Positions 25,694-35,181 of a DNA stretch of 55,521 nt are shown piece by piece. Below the pieces are notes generated by a model. That model was given only the letters and a program-made list of their open reading frames with translations. It had not been told where the DNA came from and did not search any database. The number at the start of each line of letters is the position of its first letter. Positions within the stretch are counted from its first letter, which is position 1. The translations under genes were made by a program, and so were the position numbers. Origin of the DNA: Terriglobia bacterium (GTDB lineage: Bacteria; Acidobacteriota; Terriglobia; 20CM-2-55-15); contig DASXLG010000039.1 of the NCBI GenBank assembly GCA_036496425.1, positions 1 through 55,521 of the forward strand, read 5' to 3'.

Positions 25694-26274
25694 CGGACAT
25701 CCCTCTGCGGGTAGTAGACGGCCGCCAAAGTGATGTCCACATCACTGGAAAGCGAGGGCTCCTTTTTTTCCTCTGCGGAAACAACGACATTTTCGAAAAC
25801 GGGCGACTGCTCCAGGCGTTTTATGAATACAGTGACGTCGGCGACGGTCTTCGCCTTCACCCCAAGATGGAGAATGATCGAGCCATCGCCCCCGATATTC
25901 GGCGTCAGGTTGCTCAAGTGGACGTTATCCGGCACCATCTCCTCGAGAGTCGCGAACAGCCGGGTCCATGAAAAATCTCTGCGCAGGATCAGATGGTTCA
26001 GAAAGCCGATCTCATTCAGCTTTGCCGTCGACTCCGGCGTGTCCAGGCGTGATTCCAGTGCCGACATCTGTTGTTGCAGGGCTGCCGCGTCGACACGCAA
26101 TTCCTGCTCTGTCCCGCGGATCGACCGCGCCCGGCGCGAATAGCGGAGGAACCCGTGCGCCTGCCAGGCGGAAACGACAATAAGAACGACCAGAATCGCC
26201 GCCAGCGCGATATTGGCTGCGCGGTAGGCCGGAAAGGGGCGGTTCGAAAGATTCAGGTCGAATTCGGCGCTCAC
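25690..26274 (-). CDS. pilN: Type IV pilus assembly protein PilN-like
   Basis: Protein of 194 residues starting at GTG 26274, which overlaps the pilM stop (GTGA); a longer frame to 26421 lies inside pilM. The cytoplasmic N-terminus carries FDLNLSNRPFPAYR, the INLLP-like motif that binds PilM. A membrane span lies at about 22-40, then a coiled coil and a periplasmic domain with VHLSNLTPNIGG and VFIKRLEQSPVFENV. It is expected to dimerise with PilO. Confidence 0.85.
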   Translation of the reverse strand: MSAEFDLNLSNRPFPAYRAANIALAAILVVLIVVSAWQAHGFLRYSRRARSIRGTEQELRVDAAALQQQMSALESRLDTPESTAKLNEIGFLNHLILRRDFSWTRLFATLEEMVPDNVHLSNLTPNIGGDGSIILHLGVKAKTVADVTVFIKRLEQSPVFENVVVSAEEKKEPSLSSDVDITLAAVYYPQRDVR

Positions 26275-27140
26275 AGAACGCTCTCCGGCTTGAGATGGAC
26301 CGCGCCGAGCGCCGGCTTGAAAATGTCGTCGACACTCTTTGGCTCCATGCGCTGTGCGGCAAGTTCCAGTTTCTGCTGGATCTCCTCGACGGAGTTCTCC
26401 AAATCCGAGTCGTAACCGCACAGGACGAATTGTTCCAGCGACCGTCCGCCGAGTTTGTCCTGGTAGTACATGATCGTCGGATATACCGCGTCGTACAGCG
26501 GCAGGTCCGTCACGCGGCGATAGAACCGAACCTGCCGGTTCTGAAACACCGTAGTCGTAATGCAGTCCGGCGCGACCTTCACAAACAATGCATCGGTCAC
26601 CGGCGGAACGAACAGGTTAAGGGCCGCCAGCGTGGATGGCAGGACCATGCCTGCGTGAATATCGAGTGAGTCGAACAGTTTCTCGTACTCTTCGACAACC
26701 GAACGGGGCGACACCGCGACCAGCATGTCCACCCCCGATCCGCTGCGACTGGGTCCGACGATTCGATAGGCAACCTGCGCGGTATCGACGTCAAAAGGCA
26801 CCGTCTTTTTGAGCTTCCACCGGATGAAGGCCCGCTGTTCCTCCGGAGTTTTCGAAGGATTCTCTGCCGTGATGAACGAGATTCTTGCCGTCTCATCCGG
26901 AACGACAACGGCAATTTCCGAGCCCTTGAACCCAACCTGCTCCAGCGCCTGCCGCACCTGCGGCCGCGCCGCAGCGATCTGGATGCCGGTGGGCAGTTCC
27001 ATCGTCCACTTGTCCGAAATCTGTGTCCGGCGCGAATTCAAGCCGGCCACGATCAGATGTCTGGACGTCAGTTCGCAAGCCCACAGCGGCACCTGAGGCT
27101 TGAAAATCTCGGTGACGGTTGCCAGAAGACTTTTATCCAA
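26271..27140 (-). CDS. pilM: Type IV pilus assembly protein PilM-like (actin-fold)
   Basis: Cytoplasmic actin-like protein of 289 residues (PilM/GspL-N type). ACELTSRHLIVAGLNSRR is a shortened phosphate-1-like start; later segments are EIAVVVPDETARISFITAEN, KKTVPFDVDTAQVAYRIVG and LVAVSPRSVVEEYE, in PilM order. It binds the N-terminus of PilN and links to the ATPase. It overlaps the gspE/pilB gene by 8 bp. It is shorter than the usual ~350 residues, so part of the nucleotide-binding core may be reduced. Confidence 0.8.
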   Translation of the reverse strand: MDKSLLATVTEIFKPQVPLWACELTSRHLIVAGLNSRRTQISDKWTMELPTGIQIAAARPQVRQALEQVGFKGSEIAVVVPDETARISFITAENPSKTPEEQRAFIRWKLKKTVPFDVDTAQVAYRIVGPSRSGSGVDMLVAVSPRSVVEEYEKLFDSLDIHAGMVLPSTLAALNLFVPPVTDALFVKVAPDCITTTVFQNRQVRFYRRVTDLPLYDAVYPTIMYYQDKLGGRSLEQFVLCGYDSDLENSVEEIQQKLELAAQRMEPKSVDDIFKPALGAVHLKPESVL

Positions 27141-28737
27141 TGAACGTCACCTTATTAATTTCTTTCAGGGTCGTCGTGCCGGAAAATACCTTGTCGAGCG
27201 CGTGATCCCGGAGGAAAGTCATGCCCTCCTCATGTGCGGCACGCTTGATTTCCGAGGTCGGCCTACGCTCGATGATCATTTCGCGGATGCGATCGGAAAG
27301 ATCAAGCAGTTCGTGGATGGCGGTGCGGCCGCGAAAGCCCGTTCCGTTGCACTCGAGGCATCCTTCGCCTTCATAGAAGGTGAAATCGCGATATTCATCG
27401 ACATTCAAACCCGCTTCGATCAAGGCCTGTTCGGGCAACCGAACCGGTTTGCGGCAATTGGCACATATCATCCGGACAAGGCGTTGCGCCAGGATGCAAT
27501 TCAAGGCCGACACGAAGTTGTACGGGTCGACGCCCATATTGAGAAAGCGGCCAAGAACGTCGACGACATTATTGGCGTGGACGGTGGTGAATACCAGGTG
27601 TCCCGTGAGCGCGGACTGAATCGCGATCTGCGCCGTTTCCACATCACGTATCTCACCGACCATGATCTTGTCCGGATCATGGCGGAGAATCGACCGCAGG
27701 CCGCGTGCAAAGGTAAGACCCTTTTTCTCATTGACCGGAATTTGAGTGATACCCCGGATCTGGTATTCGACGGGGTCTTCGATCGTCAGGATCTTGTCTT
27801 CTTCGTTCCTGATTTCCATCAAGGCCGCATACAACGTCGTGGTTTTGCCGCTGCCTGTGGGCCCTGTGACAAGCACCATTCCGTAGGGTTCAAGAATGTA
27901 TTTTCGGAACTTCTTGATGTCGGACTCGGAAAAACCGACAACTTCCAGGCTCAAAGTACGGAACTTTTCGCTCAGGGATTCCTTATCGAGAATACGGATG
28001 ACGGCGTCCTCGCCGTGGATCGACGGCATGATCGAGACACGGAAGTCGATCGAGCGGCCTTTGTATCGCGTTTTGAATCGTCCGTCCTGTGGAACACGGC
28101 GTTCGGAAATATCGAGCTCCGACATGACTTTGATTCGCGAAATGATCGTCGAGTGATGCTCCTTGGCGATCGGCGCCATGGCTTCGTTCAGCGAGCCGTC
28201 AATCCGGTATTTGACGCCGACTTCCGCATCCCGCGTCTCGATGTGAATGTCACTCGCGCGCCGCTCGAGCGCCGTGAAAATGATCGTATCGACGAGGCGA
28301 ATGATCGGGCTCGATTCTCCCTGAGTGATCTTCTCGATCGTGATCGTCTCTTCGCCGCTTTCGTTTTCCCGGATAAGGTCGAGCTTGAAGCCTTCGGTCG
28401 CCTCATCCAGCATGCGCTGTGAAGATTCCGATTTCTTGAGGAGGTCCTGAATTTCGGCCAGCGCCGCAACTTTAATGGTGAGCGGCCGGCCGAGCAGCGC
28501 TGCAACTTCGTCGACAACGACAAGGTCGCTGGGATCGGCCATCGCGACAACCAGAGCGTTTCCCTCGACGCGCAGCGGAACGAAGTTGTAGCGAAACATG
28601 AGATCGGCCTGAATCGAGCGAAACAGCTCGAGATCCAGGTGAGTTCCCTTCAAATCGACGAACTCGTAGCGATAGCGCTCCGCAAGCTGCTTCGCAACCG
28701 ACTGCGCCCGCTCCTTGTTCTCTGCAACTTCTTTCAT
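27133..28737 (-). CDS. GspE/PilB-type secretion/pilus assembly ATPase
   Basis: Hexameric motor ATPase of 534 residues. An N-terminal MshEN-like domain (about 1-150) is followed by the catalytic part with Walker A GPTGSGKTTT near residue 292, the Asp box IHIETRDAEVGVKYRIDG, Walker B KIMVGEIRD, and the His box TGHLVFTTVHANN. Two zinc-binding CxxC pairs (CANC and CLEC) lie near the C-terminus, as in PilB/GspE. The ATG 28737 overlaps the pilC/gspF stop (ATGA). It powers pilin or pseudopilin polymerisation. Whether the system is T4P or T2SS cannot be decided here. Confidence 0.95.
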   Translation of the reverse strand: MKEVAENKERAQSVAKQLAERYRYEFVDLKGTHLDLELFRSIQADLMFRYNFVPLRVEGNALVVAMADPSDLVVVDEVAALLGRPLTIKVAALAEIQDLLKKSESSQRMLDEATEGFKLDLIRENESGEETITIEKITQGESSPIIRLVDTIIFTALERRASDIHIETRDAEVGVKYRIDGSLNEAMAPIAKEHHSTIISRIKVMSELDISERRVPQDGRFKTRYKGRSIDFRVSIMPSIHGEDAVIRILDKESLSEKFRTLSLEVVGFSESDIKKFRKYILEPYGMVLVTGPTGSGKTTTLYAALMEIRNEEDKILTIEDPVEYQIRGITQIPVNEKKGLTFARGLRSILRHDPDKIMVGEIRDVETAQIAIQSALTGHLVFTTVHANNVVDVLGRFLNMGVDPYNFVSALNCILAQRLVRMICANCRKPVRLPEQALIEAGLNVDEYRDFTFYEGEGCLECNGTGFRGRTAIHELLDLSDRIREMIIERRPTSEIKRAAHEEGMTFLRDHALDKVFSGTTTLKEINKVTFIG

Positions 28738-29939
28738 CCCTGTACCGCACTCCCCAGGCTGAATATCGGCATATACAGCGAAATCAATACGAAGGCGATG
28801 AACACGGCGACGCACAAAAGGATCACCGGTTCAACCCAGCTCAACAGCGCCGTCGATCGGATGTTGACGTCCTCGTCATAGAAATCCGCAACGTGGTTCA
28901 ACATGTCCGGCAGCGAGCCGGTCTGCTCTCCGACGCGAATCATTTCCAGCGCCAGGTCCGGGAAGTGTCCCGTACGATCCAGACTTTCAGACAATGCCTG
29001 ACCCTCCCTGACCTGACCGATCGCGTTGCGGATCGAATCGCCGATGACTCGATTTCCGGACGCATCGCGCGCAACCTCCAGCGCGGCAACCAGTGGAATA
29101 CCACCCTGCAGAAGCGTCGCCAGCGTCCGCGACAGCTGCGCCATCGAAAACATCGTCCAGATATGACCGACGATCGGCACCGTCAATTTCAATTCGTCCA
29201 GCCACTGCTGCCCCCGGCGGCTGCCAATCCAGATCTTCAGCGCAATAAGGCCCCCGATGATTAACGGCGCCACCAGAGCGAGGTTACTCCGGATCGCGTC
29301 CGAAAGCCCGATCAGGAACCGGGTTGTAAACGGCAGCGGCGTGTTCAAGTCAGCATACAGTTCGCCAAACTTCGGGATGACGTAGGTCAAAATGACCCCG
29401 ATCATCACTATTGCAAGGACAATCAAAAATGCCGGATAGATCAATGAATTCAGGAACTTTTTGCGAACCGTGGTGATTGTCTTCTGATATTGGACGTAGC
29501 GGTTGATAACTTCGACCAGGTTCCCGCTGCGCTCTCCTGCAAATATCGAGGCAGTATATACGGTGGGAAAGACCTCCTGGGCACGCAGCGCCTCCGACAG
29601 CATAGCGCCCGAAAATACACGCTCCCGTACATCGCTCATGTGCTCTCGCAGCAATGGGTTAGAGATCCGATCCTTAAGCAGATCCAGAGCTTTTATAATC
29701 GGCAAACCGGCGCGGATCAGCGCGACAAACTGCTGGTTGAACATGATGAAATCGTCGGCTTTGATCGTCGGCTGCCGCTTCCGGCGCCGGATGGACACCG
29801 ATAAGCCTCGCGGCCGCACATCAATCGGCAGAAGTCCTTGTTCTTGAAGGTGATGGCGGACTTCTTCCATACTCTGGCCGACCAGAACAGTCTTGACGAT
29901 CTCGCCCGTAGGCTTGGCGTATTTGCAGCTGAATTCCAT
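28734..29939 (-). CDS. PilC/GspF inner-membrane platform protein
   Basis: Protein of 401 residues with two T2SSF domains (about 68-190 and 270-392) and three membrane spans near 166-190, 220-240 and 370-395. Motifs include FNQQFVALIRAGLPIIKALDLL for the first domain and AQLSRTLATLLQGGIPLVAALEVA for the second, cited here as family hallmarks. It forms the platform on which the ATPase acts. It starts 15 bp after lolA and overlaps the ATPase gene by 4 bp. Confidence 0.95.
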   Translation of the reverse strand: MEFSCKYAKPTGEIVKTVLVGQSMEEVRHHLQEQGLLPIDVRPRGLSVSIRRRKRQPTIKADDFIMFNQQFVALIRAGLPIIKALDLLKDRISNPLLREHMSDVRERVFSGAMLSEALRAQEVFPTVYTASIFAGERSGNLVEVINRYVQYQKTITTVRKKFLNSLIYPAFLIVLAIVMIGVILTYVIPKFGELYADLNTPLPFTTRFLIGLSDAIRSNLALVAPLIIGGLIALKIWIGSRRGQQWLDELKLTVPIVGHIWTMFSMAQLSRTLATLLQGGIPLVAALEVARDASGNRVIGDSIRNAIGQVREGQALSESLDRTGHFPDLALEMIRVGEQTGSLPDMLNHVADFYDEDVNIRSTALLSWVEPVILLCVAVFIAFVLISLYMPIFSLGSAVQG

Positions 29940-29954
29940 GAAATGGAGGCAGAA

Positions 29955-30614
29955 CTACTGCCCGATCCCCTGTACGACCTGTACACCGGCAGGTATTTTG
30001 AAATCAAAAAGATCGCTCTTCAGGCCGGTGTTGATCCGGATATTCGAAAAGATGAATTCGGAGGTGGAACCGTCGGTGTGGTCAAGTATGAGCCGTCGAA
30101 TCTGGTAGTTGGCCGGATCCACTTCCATAACCACGTCCTTGATATCGGTTTTGCGCTTGGGGTACATCCGAATGACCTCGGTTCCTTGCAGGAAGGGCTT
30201 CGTCGTAAGCCCTTCAAATTGAGTGAACTCTCCGCTTAGATTCGACCGCCCGACCAGGAACATCAGCGGCATGCGTTCATCAAACGTCTCCTTCACCGCT
30301 TCCTTATTGACCTGATGATCGGCTGGGAAATAGAAATACACCGTTTTTCCATCCGAAACGAACAGTTCCTCTTCCGGACTCTTGTATTCCCATCGCATCT
30401 TCCGCGGCTTCATCAGATATAAATGACCCGAGGCCTGATGGTTTCGGTTCAAAGGATTTTGGTCAATTTGAACAAAATCCGCGTTGAAGTCCTTCATCTG
30501 GGCGAATGTTCGTTCCACACCGTGAACCAGGTCGTAGACCTCATTCAGCCGCTTGGCCTCGTTTGTCCCCTGTGGGTGCAGGAATGTCAGGAACAGGATC
30601 AGGGAGAGATACAT
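29955..30614 (-). CDS. lolA: LolA-like outer-membrane lipoprotein carrier
   Basis: Exported protein of 219 residues with a signal peptide (LILFLTFLHPQ near the start). The LolA fold is indicated by FAQMKDFNADFVQID, then GHLYLMKPRKMRWEY, DGKTVYFYFPADHQV and the family's MEVDPANYQIRRLILDHTDG. It would carry lipoproteins from the inner to the outer membrane. It is the first gene of the pilus/secretion operon, perhaps to deliver the pilotin or secretin lipoproteins; that link is inference. Confidence 0.87.
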   Translation of the reverse strand: MYLSLILFLTFLHPQGTNEAKRLNEVYDLVHGVERTFAQMKDFNADFVQIDQNPLNRNHQASGHLYLMKPRKMRWEYKSPEEELFVSDGKTVYFYFPADHQVNKEAVKETFDERMPLMFLVGRSNLSGEFTQFEGLTTKPFLQGTEVIRMYPKRKTDIKDVVMEVDPANYQIRRLILDHTDGSTSEFIFSNIRINTGLKSDLFDFKIPAGVQVVQGIGQ

Positions 30615-30732
30615 TTCTAAAGGTTAACAAAAAACCGGGGGAATGTTGACCAAGACGCACCCGAAAACGATTATGCAGTCGCGGCCCGGGACTCCATTTC
30701 CGACCATCTATTCACCTGTTGCATGGCACTGA

Positions 30733-30741
30733 TGCTAGAGT
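30733..30741 (+). promoter_or_regulatory. Extended -10 promoter TGCTAGAGT of the first ligase-TPR gene
   Basis: TGCTAGAGT fits an extended -10 (TGnTAnnnT) and ends nine bases before the ATG, so the transcript would be essentially leaderless. The same nine bases lie at 42882-42890 before the paralogous gene. Confidence 0.55.
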
Positions 30742-30750
30742 AGCGCCGCG

Positions 30751-32631
30751 ATGTTGACCTTTTTGGTGGCGGCCCTGGTTGCCGTCAGCGCTCTGGGCAG
30801 CGAGGGGACACAGCCTTTAATCCTTTTGCTCTACCGCTCCCTCCTCTTTGCGATCACCTTCTGGTGCGGCCGTCAGCTTTACCGCAACCGGTCCTTCCCG
30901 GTCTGTCCAAAGTTTCTGGCCGCCGGCTTCGCGGCATGTCTCCTGATGCTCTCGTTCCTGCGAAGTCCTTCGCCGTTTGAAGGGTTCTATTATTGGTACC
31001 AGTTCGTTCTGTTCGCCGCGGCATTCGTGGTGTTTGCCGCCTACAGCAGAAGCCGGCCGGCCGCCTGGAAGATGCGGATCCTCTGGCTGGTGGTTGCAAT
31101 CCAGGCTGCTTATCTGATCGCTGGGCTCGCTTCCCGCACGCGCCCTATCTACGCCGGTTTTGCAAATCCGGACTATCTGGGCTCCTTCCTGCTGGTCGGT
31201 TTTTCCATCTGCCTTTCCATCGCACTATTTCGAACCGAACGACTGCAACGCGCTGTTGGCGCCGCCGGCTGTTGTTTTTTTTATTTTGGAATCATTGAAA
31301 CTTTGTCCCGCGGTGCAACGGTCGCGGCTTTCCTGGTCGTCATCGCGGCTGCCCTCCGCTTTAACCACGGAGCATGGATCTCGAAATTCGCCGGACTTGC
31401 CGTGCTGGGAATCCTGCTGGCGGCCGGAGTGATCTTCAGTCCCTCCCTGGTACAGAAATTCACCGACGTCGGCAGCAGCAACCCCTATAACTACATGCGG
31501 CCGAAAATCTGGGCGCAAACCCTGCGCTTGATCCGGGACCATCCGGTGTTCGGCGTCGGCCTCGGTCAATTCGTGCACGTTTCGAGGAGATATGCTCCCG
31601 CGCTCGAAAGCGAACGTGCCGCCCGGTATGCCCAACGGCCCGGGATCGCCCATTCGGAGTATCTGCAATATGCCGCGGAGACCGGTGTGCCGGCGGCGCT
31701 CCTCCTGCTGAGTCTTGCGGGATATCTGATGTGGCTGGCCATCAAGCGGGCAGAAACCTGCACAGTCGAGTCCCGCGCCATTCAGGAAGCGGCCATCCTG
31801 AGTACCGTCGGTTTAGCCGCGCATGCCCTGTTCGACAACAACTGGGTTGTTCCGGTAATGGCCGCGTGGACGGTGATTTTCGGCCTCGCAGATGTTCTGC
31901 CGGATGCGGATTGGAAGCCGAATCTCAACTGGACAACCAGCGGAAAAGTGGCTTTGGCGATCCTGACTCTGATCATCTATGCGCATTCAACGCTGATACC
32001 CGGCATCGGTCTCCGCTTCAATCAACTCGGATCTCAAGCCTTCGCCGCCAACGATTTGGATAAAGCCGAAGCGGATTACCAGATTGCGGCCGACATCCTT
32101 CCGCTGCACTCCGCACTGTTGGATGATCGCGGAATGCTCTGCCTGGCCCGCTATGAGCAGACCCACGATCGGCGCTGGATCGGCGCGGCGGAGGATTTCT
32201 TTGCCCACTCGGCAGACGCAAATCCCGACTCAAAGGAGCCTTGGAGTCACCTCGAGCGGGCTCTGATTTTGAGCCTGACGGGCAACCCGGATACCGACCG
32301 GCGAATCCATCCTCAGATTGCGCTGATCGACCGCGACATCTTACGCGTCGATCCGTTTGATCCATTTGTCCGCAAGAACCTGGCAGAAGCTCTCTATCGC
32401 GGTGGGCGAAAACAGGAAGCGCAGGAGGAACTCCGGCACGCAATAGAGATCGAACCAAACTATGTGGCGGCGTACCTGACGATGGCGGATTGGGCGAACG
32501 AAGCCGGCAATATCGACGGCGCCGCTCAATATCGGCAAAAAGCAATGGACATCGACACGAAGTATCCCGAGGCCAGAAGAAACGGGCCGTATGAACACCT
32601 GTTGCTGGCGCGCCCGGAGGCGGTCCATTGA
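30751..32631 (+). CDS. O-antigen ligase/PglL-like membrane protein with TPR tail
   Basis: Protein of 626 residues. About eleven membrane spans fill the first 420 residues, with the Wzy_C/ligase loop motifs FGVGLGQFVHVSRRYAP and HSEYLQYAAETGVPAALL, the H-E core of WaaL/PglL-type enzymes. The last 200 residues form TPR-like helical repeats (FAANDLDKAEADYQIAADIL; KQEAQEELRHAIEIEPNYVA). Such enzymes join glycans to lipid A or to proteins including pilins. No ribosome binding site is seen; the promoter at 30733-30741 suggests a leaderless mRNA. Its paralogue is at 42898-44823. Confidence 0.85.
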   Translation: MLTFLVAALVAVSALGSEGTQPLILLLYRSLLFAITFWCGRQLYRNRSFPVCPKFLAAGFAACLLMLSFLRSPSPFEGFYYWYQFVLFAAAFVVFAAYSRSRPAAWKMRILWLVVAIQAAYLIAGLASRTRPIYAGFANPDYLGSFLLVGFSICLSIALFRTERLQRAVGAAGCCFFYFGIIETLSRGATVAAFLVVIAAALRFNHGAWISKFAGLAVLGILLAAGVIFSPSLVQKFTDVGSSNPYNYMRPKIWAQTLRLIRDHPVFGVGLGQFVHVSRRYAPALESERAARYAQRPGIAHSEYLQYAAETGVPAALLLLSLAGYLMWLAIKRAETCTVESRAIQEAAILSTVGLAAHALFDNNWVVPVMAAWTVIFGLADVLPDADWKPNLNWTTSGKVALAILTLIIYAHSTLIPGIGLRFNQLGSQAFAANDLDKAEADYQIAADILPLHSALLDDRGMLCLARYEQTHDRRWIGAAEDFFAHSADANPDSKEPWSHLERALILSLTGNPDTDRRIHPQIALIDRDILRVDPFDPFVRKNLAEALYRGGRKQEAQEELRHAIEIEPNYVAAYLTMADWANEAGNIDGAAQYRQKAMDIDTKYPEARRNGPYEHLLLARPEAVH

Positions 32632-32750
32632 TGAAAGAGTAGCCGGAACGCAAATTCGCACCGTCGATCCACGCGAAGGCTTTGCTTTATAGATTTCGCG
32701 GCGGCACGTAATCGGAATAGGATGGATTAACACAGCTGAAAGAGGGTCCC

Positions 32751-34388
32751 ATGGTTCGACGGAAGGTCGCTAGACTCGAGCGCCGCATTCGCGAGTTGGA
32801 AGAAGAAGCTGCCCGGAAGACCGAAGCCTCGGCACAGGCGATTCGCGAAAGCGAAAAGCGCTTTTTGTTATTCATGGACAATATGCCGGGGCTTGCCTGG
32901 ATCAAGGACATCAAGGGCCGGTATGTCTACGCCAACGAACCTGTCCTTAAAGAGGTGCCCCCATTTCGCGGGGAATGGCTCGGCAAAACCGATGCAGAAC
33001 TATGGCCGCCGGAAGTTGCTAAAGAATATTGCTCGAACGATAAGTTAGTCCTCTCTTCATGCCGGCCTTTGCAGACCGTCGAGCATTTCATCAAGGACGG
33101 CGAGATGCGGCATGTCCTGGCCCACAAGTTCCCGATGATCGACGAAAGCGGTTCGGTCGTCATGATCGGCGGCATGAGCGTGGACCTTACGGAGCGGATA
33201 AAGGCGGAAGAATCGCTGCGAGTTCGTGTAAGACAGCAAGACGCCATCCTTCAATTTAGCCGGCAGGCTTTGGCAGGTGGCGACACGTCTTCACTGCTTC
33301 ACGAAGCGGCTGCGGTTGTGACGAAGACCCTTCGCGTCGACTATTGCAATATTATGGAGTTAACCCACGATGGCACTGGTCTGATCCTTCGTACCAGTAC
33401 AGGCTGGGACCCTGCGCTCGTCAATCAGATAGCCCTTCCTTCAGGTGCCCAATCTGCCGGCGGATATGCGGTCCTTCACAATGAAGCAGTGGCCTTCGAG
33501 GACATTGGCAGTGAAACCCGGTTTTCAGCTACCGCCATTTACCGGCGTTACGGAATCTTCAGCGGCGGCGTGGTTCCCATACCGCTGGTCGATCGCCCCT
33601 TCGGCGTCATCAGCGCCTTGACGACAGTCCGTCGAGTCTTCTCGGAAGAGGATATGCGGTTCCTGCAGTCTCTTGGCAACATTCTGGCAGCGGCTCTACA
33701 ACGGCGTTTCCTCGAAGGGATCGTCATTGAAATCGCCGAGAGAGAACAGCGGCGTATCGGACAGGAACTGCACGATGGGGTCTGTCAAAACCTGGTCAGC
33801 ATTGGATTGTTCGCGAAGAGTTTCCAGACGCGGCTTGCCAGGAGTTCCATACATCAGTCGCGCAAGGCTCGGGAACTGGTGGGCCTGGTCTGTGATGCTG
33901 CGTCGCAGGTGCGCGAAATCGCACGAGGTTTGATTCCCGCCGACCTGGACGGGCAGAATCTCATTGCTGCTCTTCGCGCCCTGGCAGGAAGCATAGAAAA
34001 ACGGACCGGAATCAGCTGCAGATTCCGGCGCGTTGGCCAGGTGGTGATCCCGGAAAATGTAACCGCCTATCATCTGTTCCGTATTGCGCAAGAAGCCGTC
34101 AACAATGCCGTGAAACACAGCCATGGGAAACATATATGGATCGTCATGCGGACCGACGATAACAGAATCGCGCTGTCCGTCCGGGACGACGGCATCGGTC
34201 TTCCGGCCGAGCCTGAACGCTCCAAAGGAGTAGGGCTCCAGACCATGGCGTACCGGGCGAGCCTGATCAATGCCTCGCTATGGAGCGGGAGCGTACGAAC
34301 GGCCGGCTCCAAGGGTGCGAACGTTGTCTGTTCGCTGCCTCGCGAAGCTCGCAGGTCTTCAAACAGCAAATCGGCAGCCGCATCCTGA
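32751..34388 (+). CDS. PAS-GAF sensor histidine kinase (NarL-type partner)
   Basis: Cytoplasmic kinase of 545 residues with no membrane span. An N-terminal coiled coil (1-30) is followed by a PAS domain with FMDNMPGLAWIKDIKGRYVY, a GAF domain from about 165 to 320, then a HisKA_3 dimerisation helix with the phospho-acceptor in RRIGQELHDG near residue 339. The ATPase domain has the N-box IAQEAVNNAVKHS and the G-box DDGIGLP...GVGL. Family partners are NarL/FixJ-type regulators, none of which is adjacent. AGAGGG precedes the start. Confidence 0.92.
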   Translation: MVRRKVARLERRIRELEEEAARKTEASAQAIRESEKRFLLFMDNMPGLAWIKDIKGRYVYANEPVLKEVPPFRGEWLGKTDAELWPPEVAKEYCSNDKLVLSSCRPLQTVEHFIKDGEMRHVLAHKFPMIDESGSVVMIGGMSVDLTERIKAEESLRVRVRQQDAILQFSRQALAGGDTSSLLHEAAAVVTKTLRVDYCNIMELTHDGTGLILRTSTGWDPALVNQIALPSGAQSAGGYAVLHNEAVAFEDIGSETRFSATAIYRRYGIFSGGVVPIPLVDRPFGVISALTTVRRVFSEEDMRFLQSLGNILAAALQRRFLEGIVIEIAEREQRRIGQELHDGVCQNLVSIGLFAKSFQTRLARSSIHQSRKARELVGLVCDAASQVREIARGLIPADLDGQNLIAALRALAGSIEKRTGISCRFRRVGQVVIPENVTAYHLFRIAQEAVNNAVKHSHGKHIWIVMRTDDNRIALSVRDDGIGLPAEPERSKGVGLQTMAYRASLINASLWSGSVRTAGSKGANVVCSLPREARRSSNSKSAAAS

Positions 34389-35109
34389 GCGCTGGCTTTG
34401 CACTGAGCCTGAATAATGTCAGTGGTGAAAAAACGAAGCAGCAGCAGGATACAGAATGCCGAGACCAGAGCCGCTACGAGTACGAGAACCCGCGCAGACC
34501 ATCGCGGCCGGGAAAGCTCCAGGGTTTCGATCGCTTGCTTCGCGATCCTGCGGTCGATCGATTTCGACTGAGCGGCGAGGCCGGCAGTCAGACACCGTTC
34601 GGCGAGGACGTTGATCAATCGGGGCGTCCCGTTCGAGTAACGATGGATAAGCCGAAGGGCTCTGTCGTGAAAAATCGACGCGGGCTGGCCATCTGCAGCA
34701 GCTTTTGCTGATGCGTTTCAAGATTGGAAAGAATCCGGATCTGCTCCAGTGTCGCCACTGGAATGTTCTGCGCCTCATCGATGATCAGGAGTGCCCGGCG
34801 GCCGACCGACACCAGCGATAGGAGAAAGGTGTTCAGGTGCGCAATCAGGTCGTCCTTGGAAATTCTTGGATTCTTGTCCAGTTCCGCCTGGGAAATCACC
34901 GTATGCGGCAGGTTTTCGAGAACAGCCCGGCACAAGGTCGTCTTGCCGGTTCCGATGTCACCGTAGACAACGATGAACCCTTCGCCGCGATGCAGTCCAT
35001 ACCGAAGCAGTTCATATGCACGGATGTGCGATTCGCTCCTGAAAAAAAATCGCGGATCGGGCGTCAGGCTGAAAGGAGGTTCACGAAGGCCGTAGAATTC
35101 TTCGTACAC
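34389..35109 (-). pseudogene. ExeA/GspA-type AAA ATPase with internal deletion
   Basis: The first 135 residues are a good ExeA-like ATPase: FYGLREPPFSLTPDPRFFF, Walker A YGDIGTGKTTL, Walker B RRALLIIDEAQNI and LEQIRILSNLETHQQKLLQ. After this the usual LVGQPEL and sensor region, about 50-55 residues, is missing. The C-terminal part SIFHDRALRLIHR...GTPRLINVLAERCL and a membrane span (VLVLVAALVSAFCILLLL) are encoded in a different frame. Deletion plus frameshift makes a working protein unlikely. Its end abuts the histidine kinase stop. Confidence 0.8.
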
Positions 35110-35181
35110 TCACTGCCGGTCGCGCTGCGATGTGATCATGCCGGTCGAGCCTGCCTCTGACCAGCATTTTATCGCATTCGT

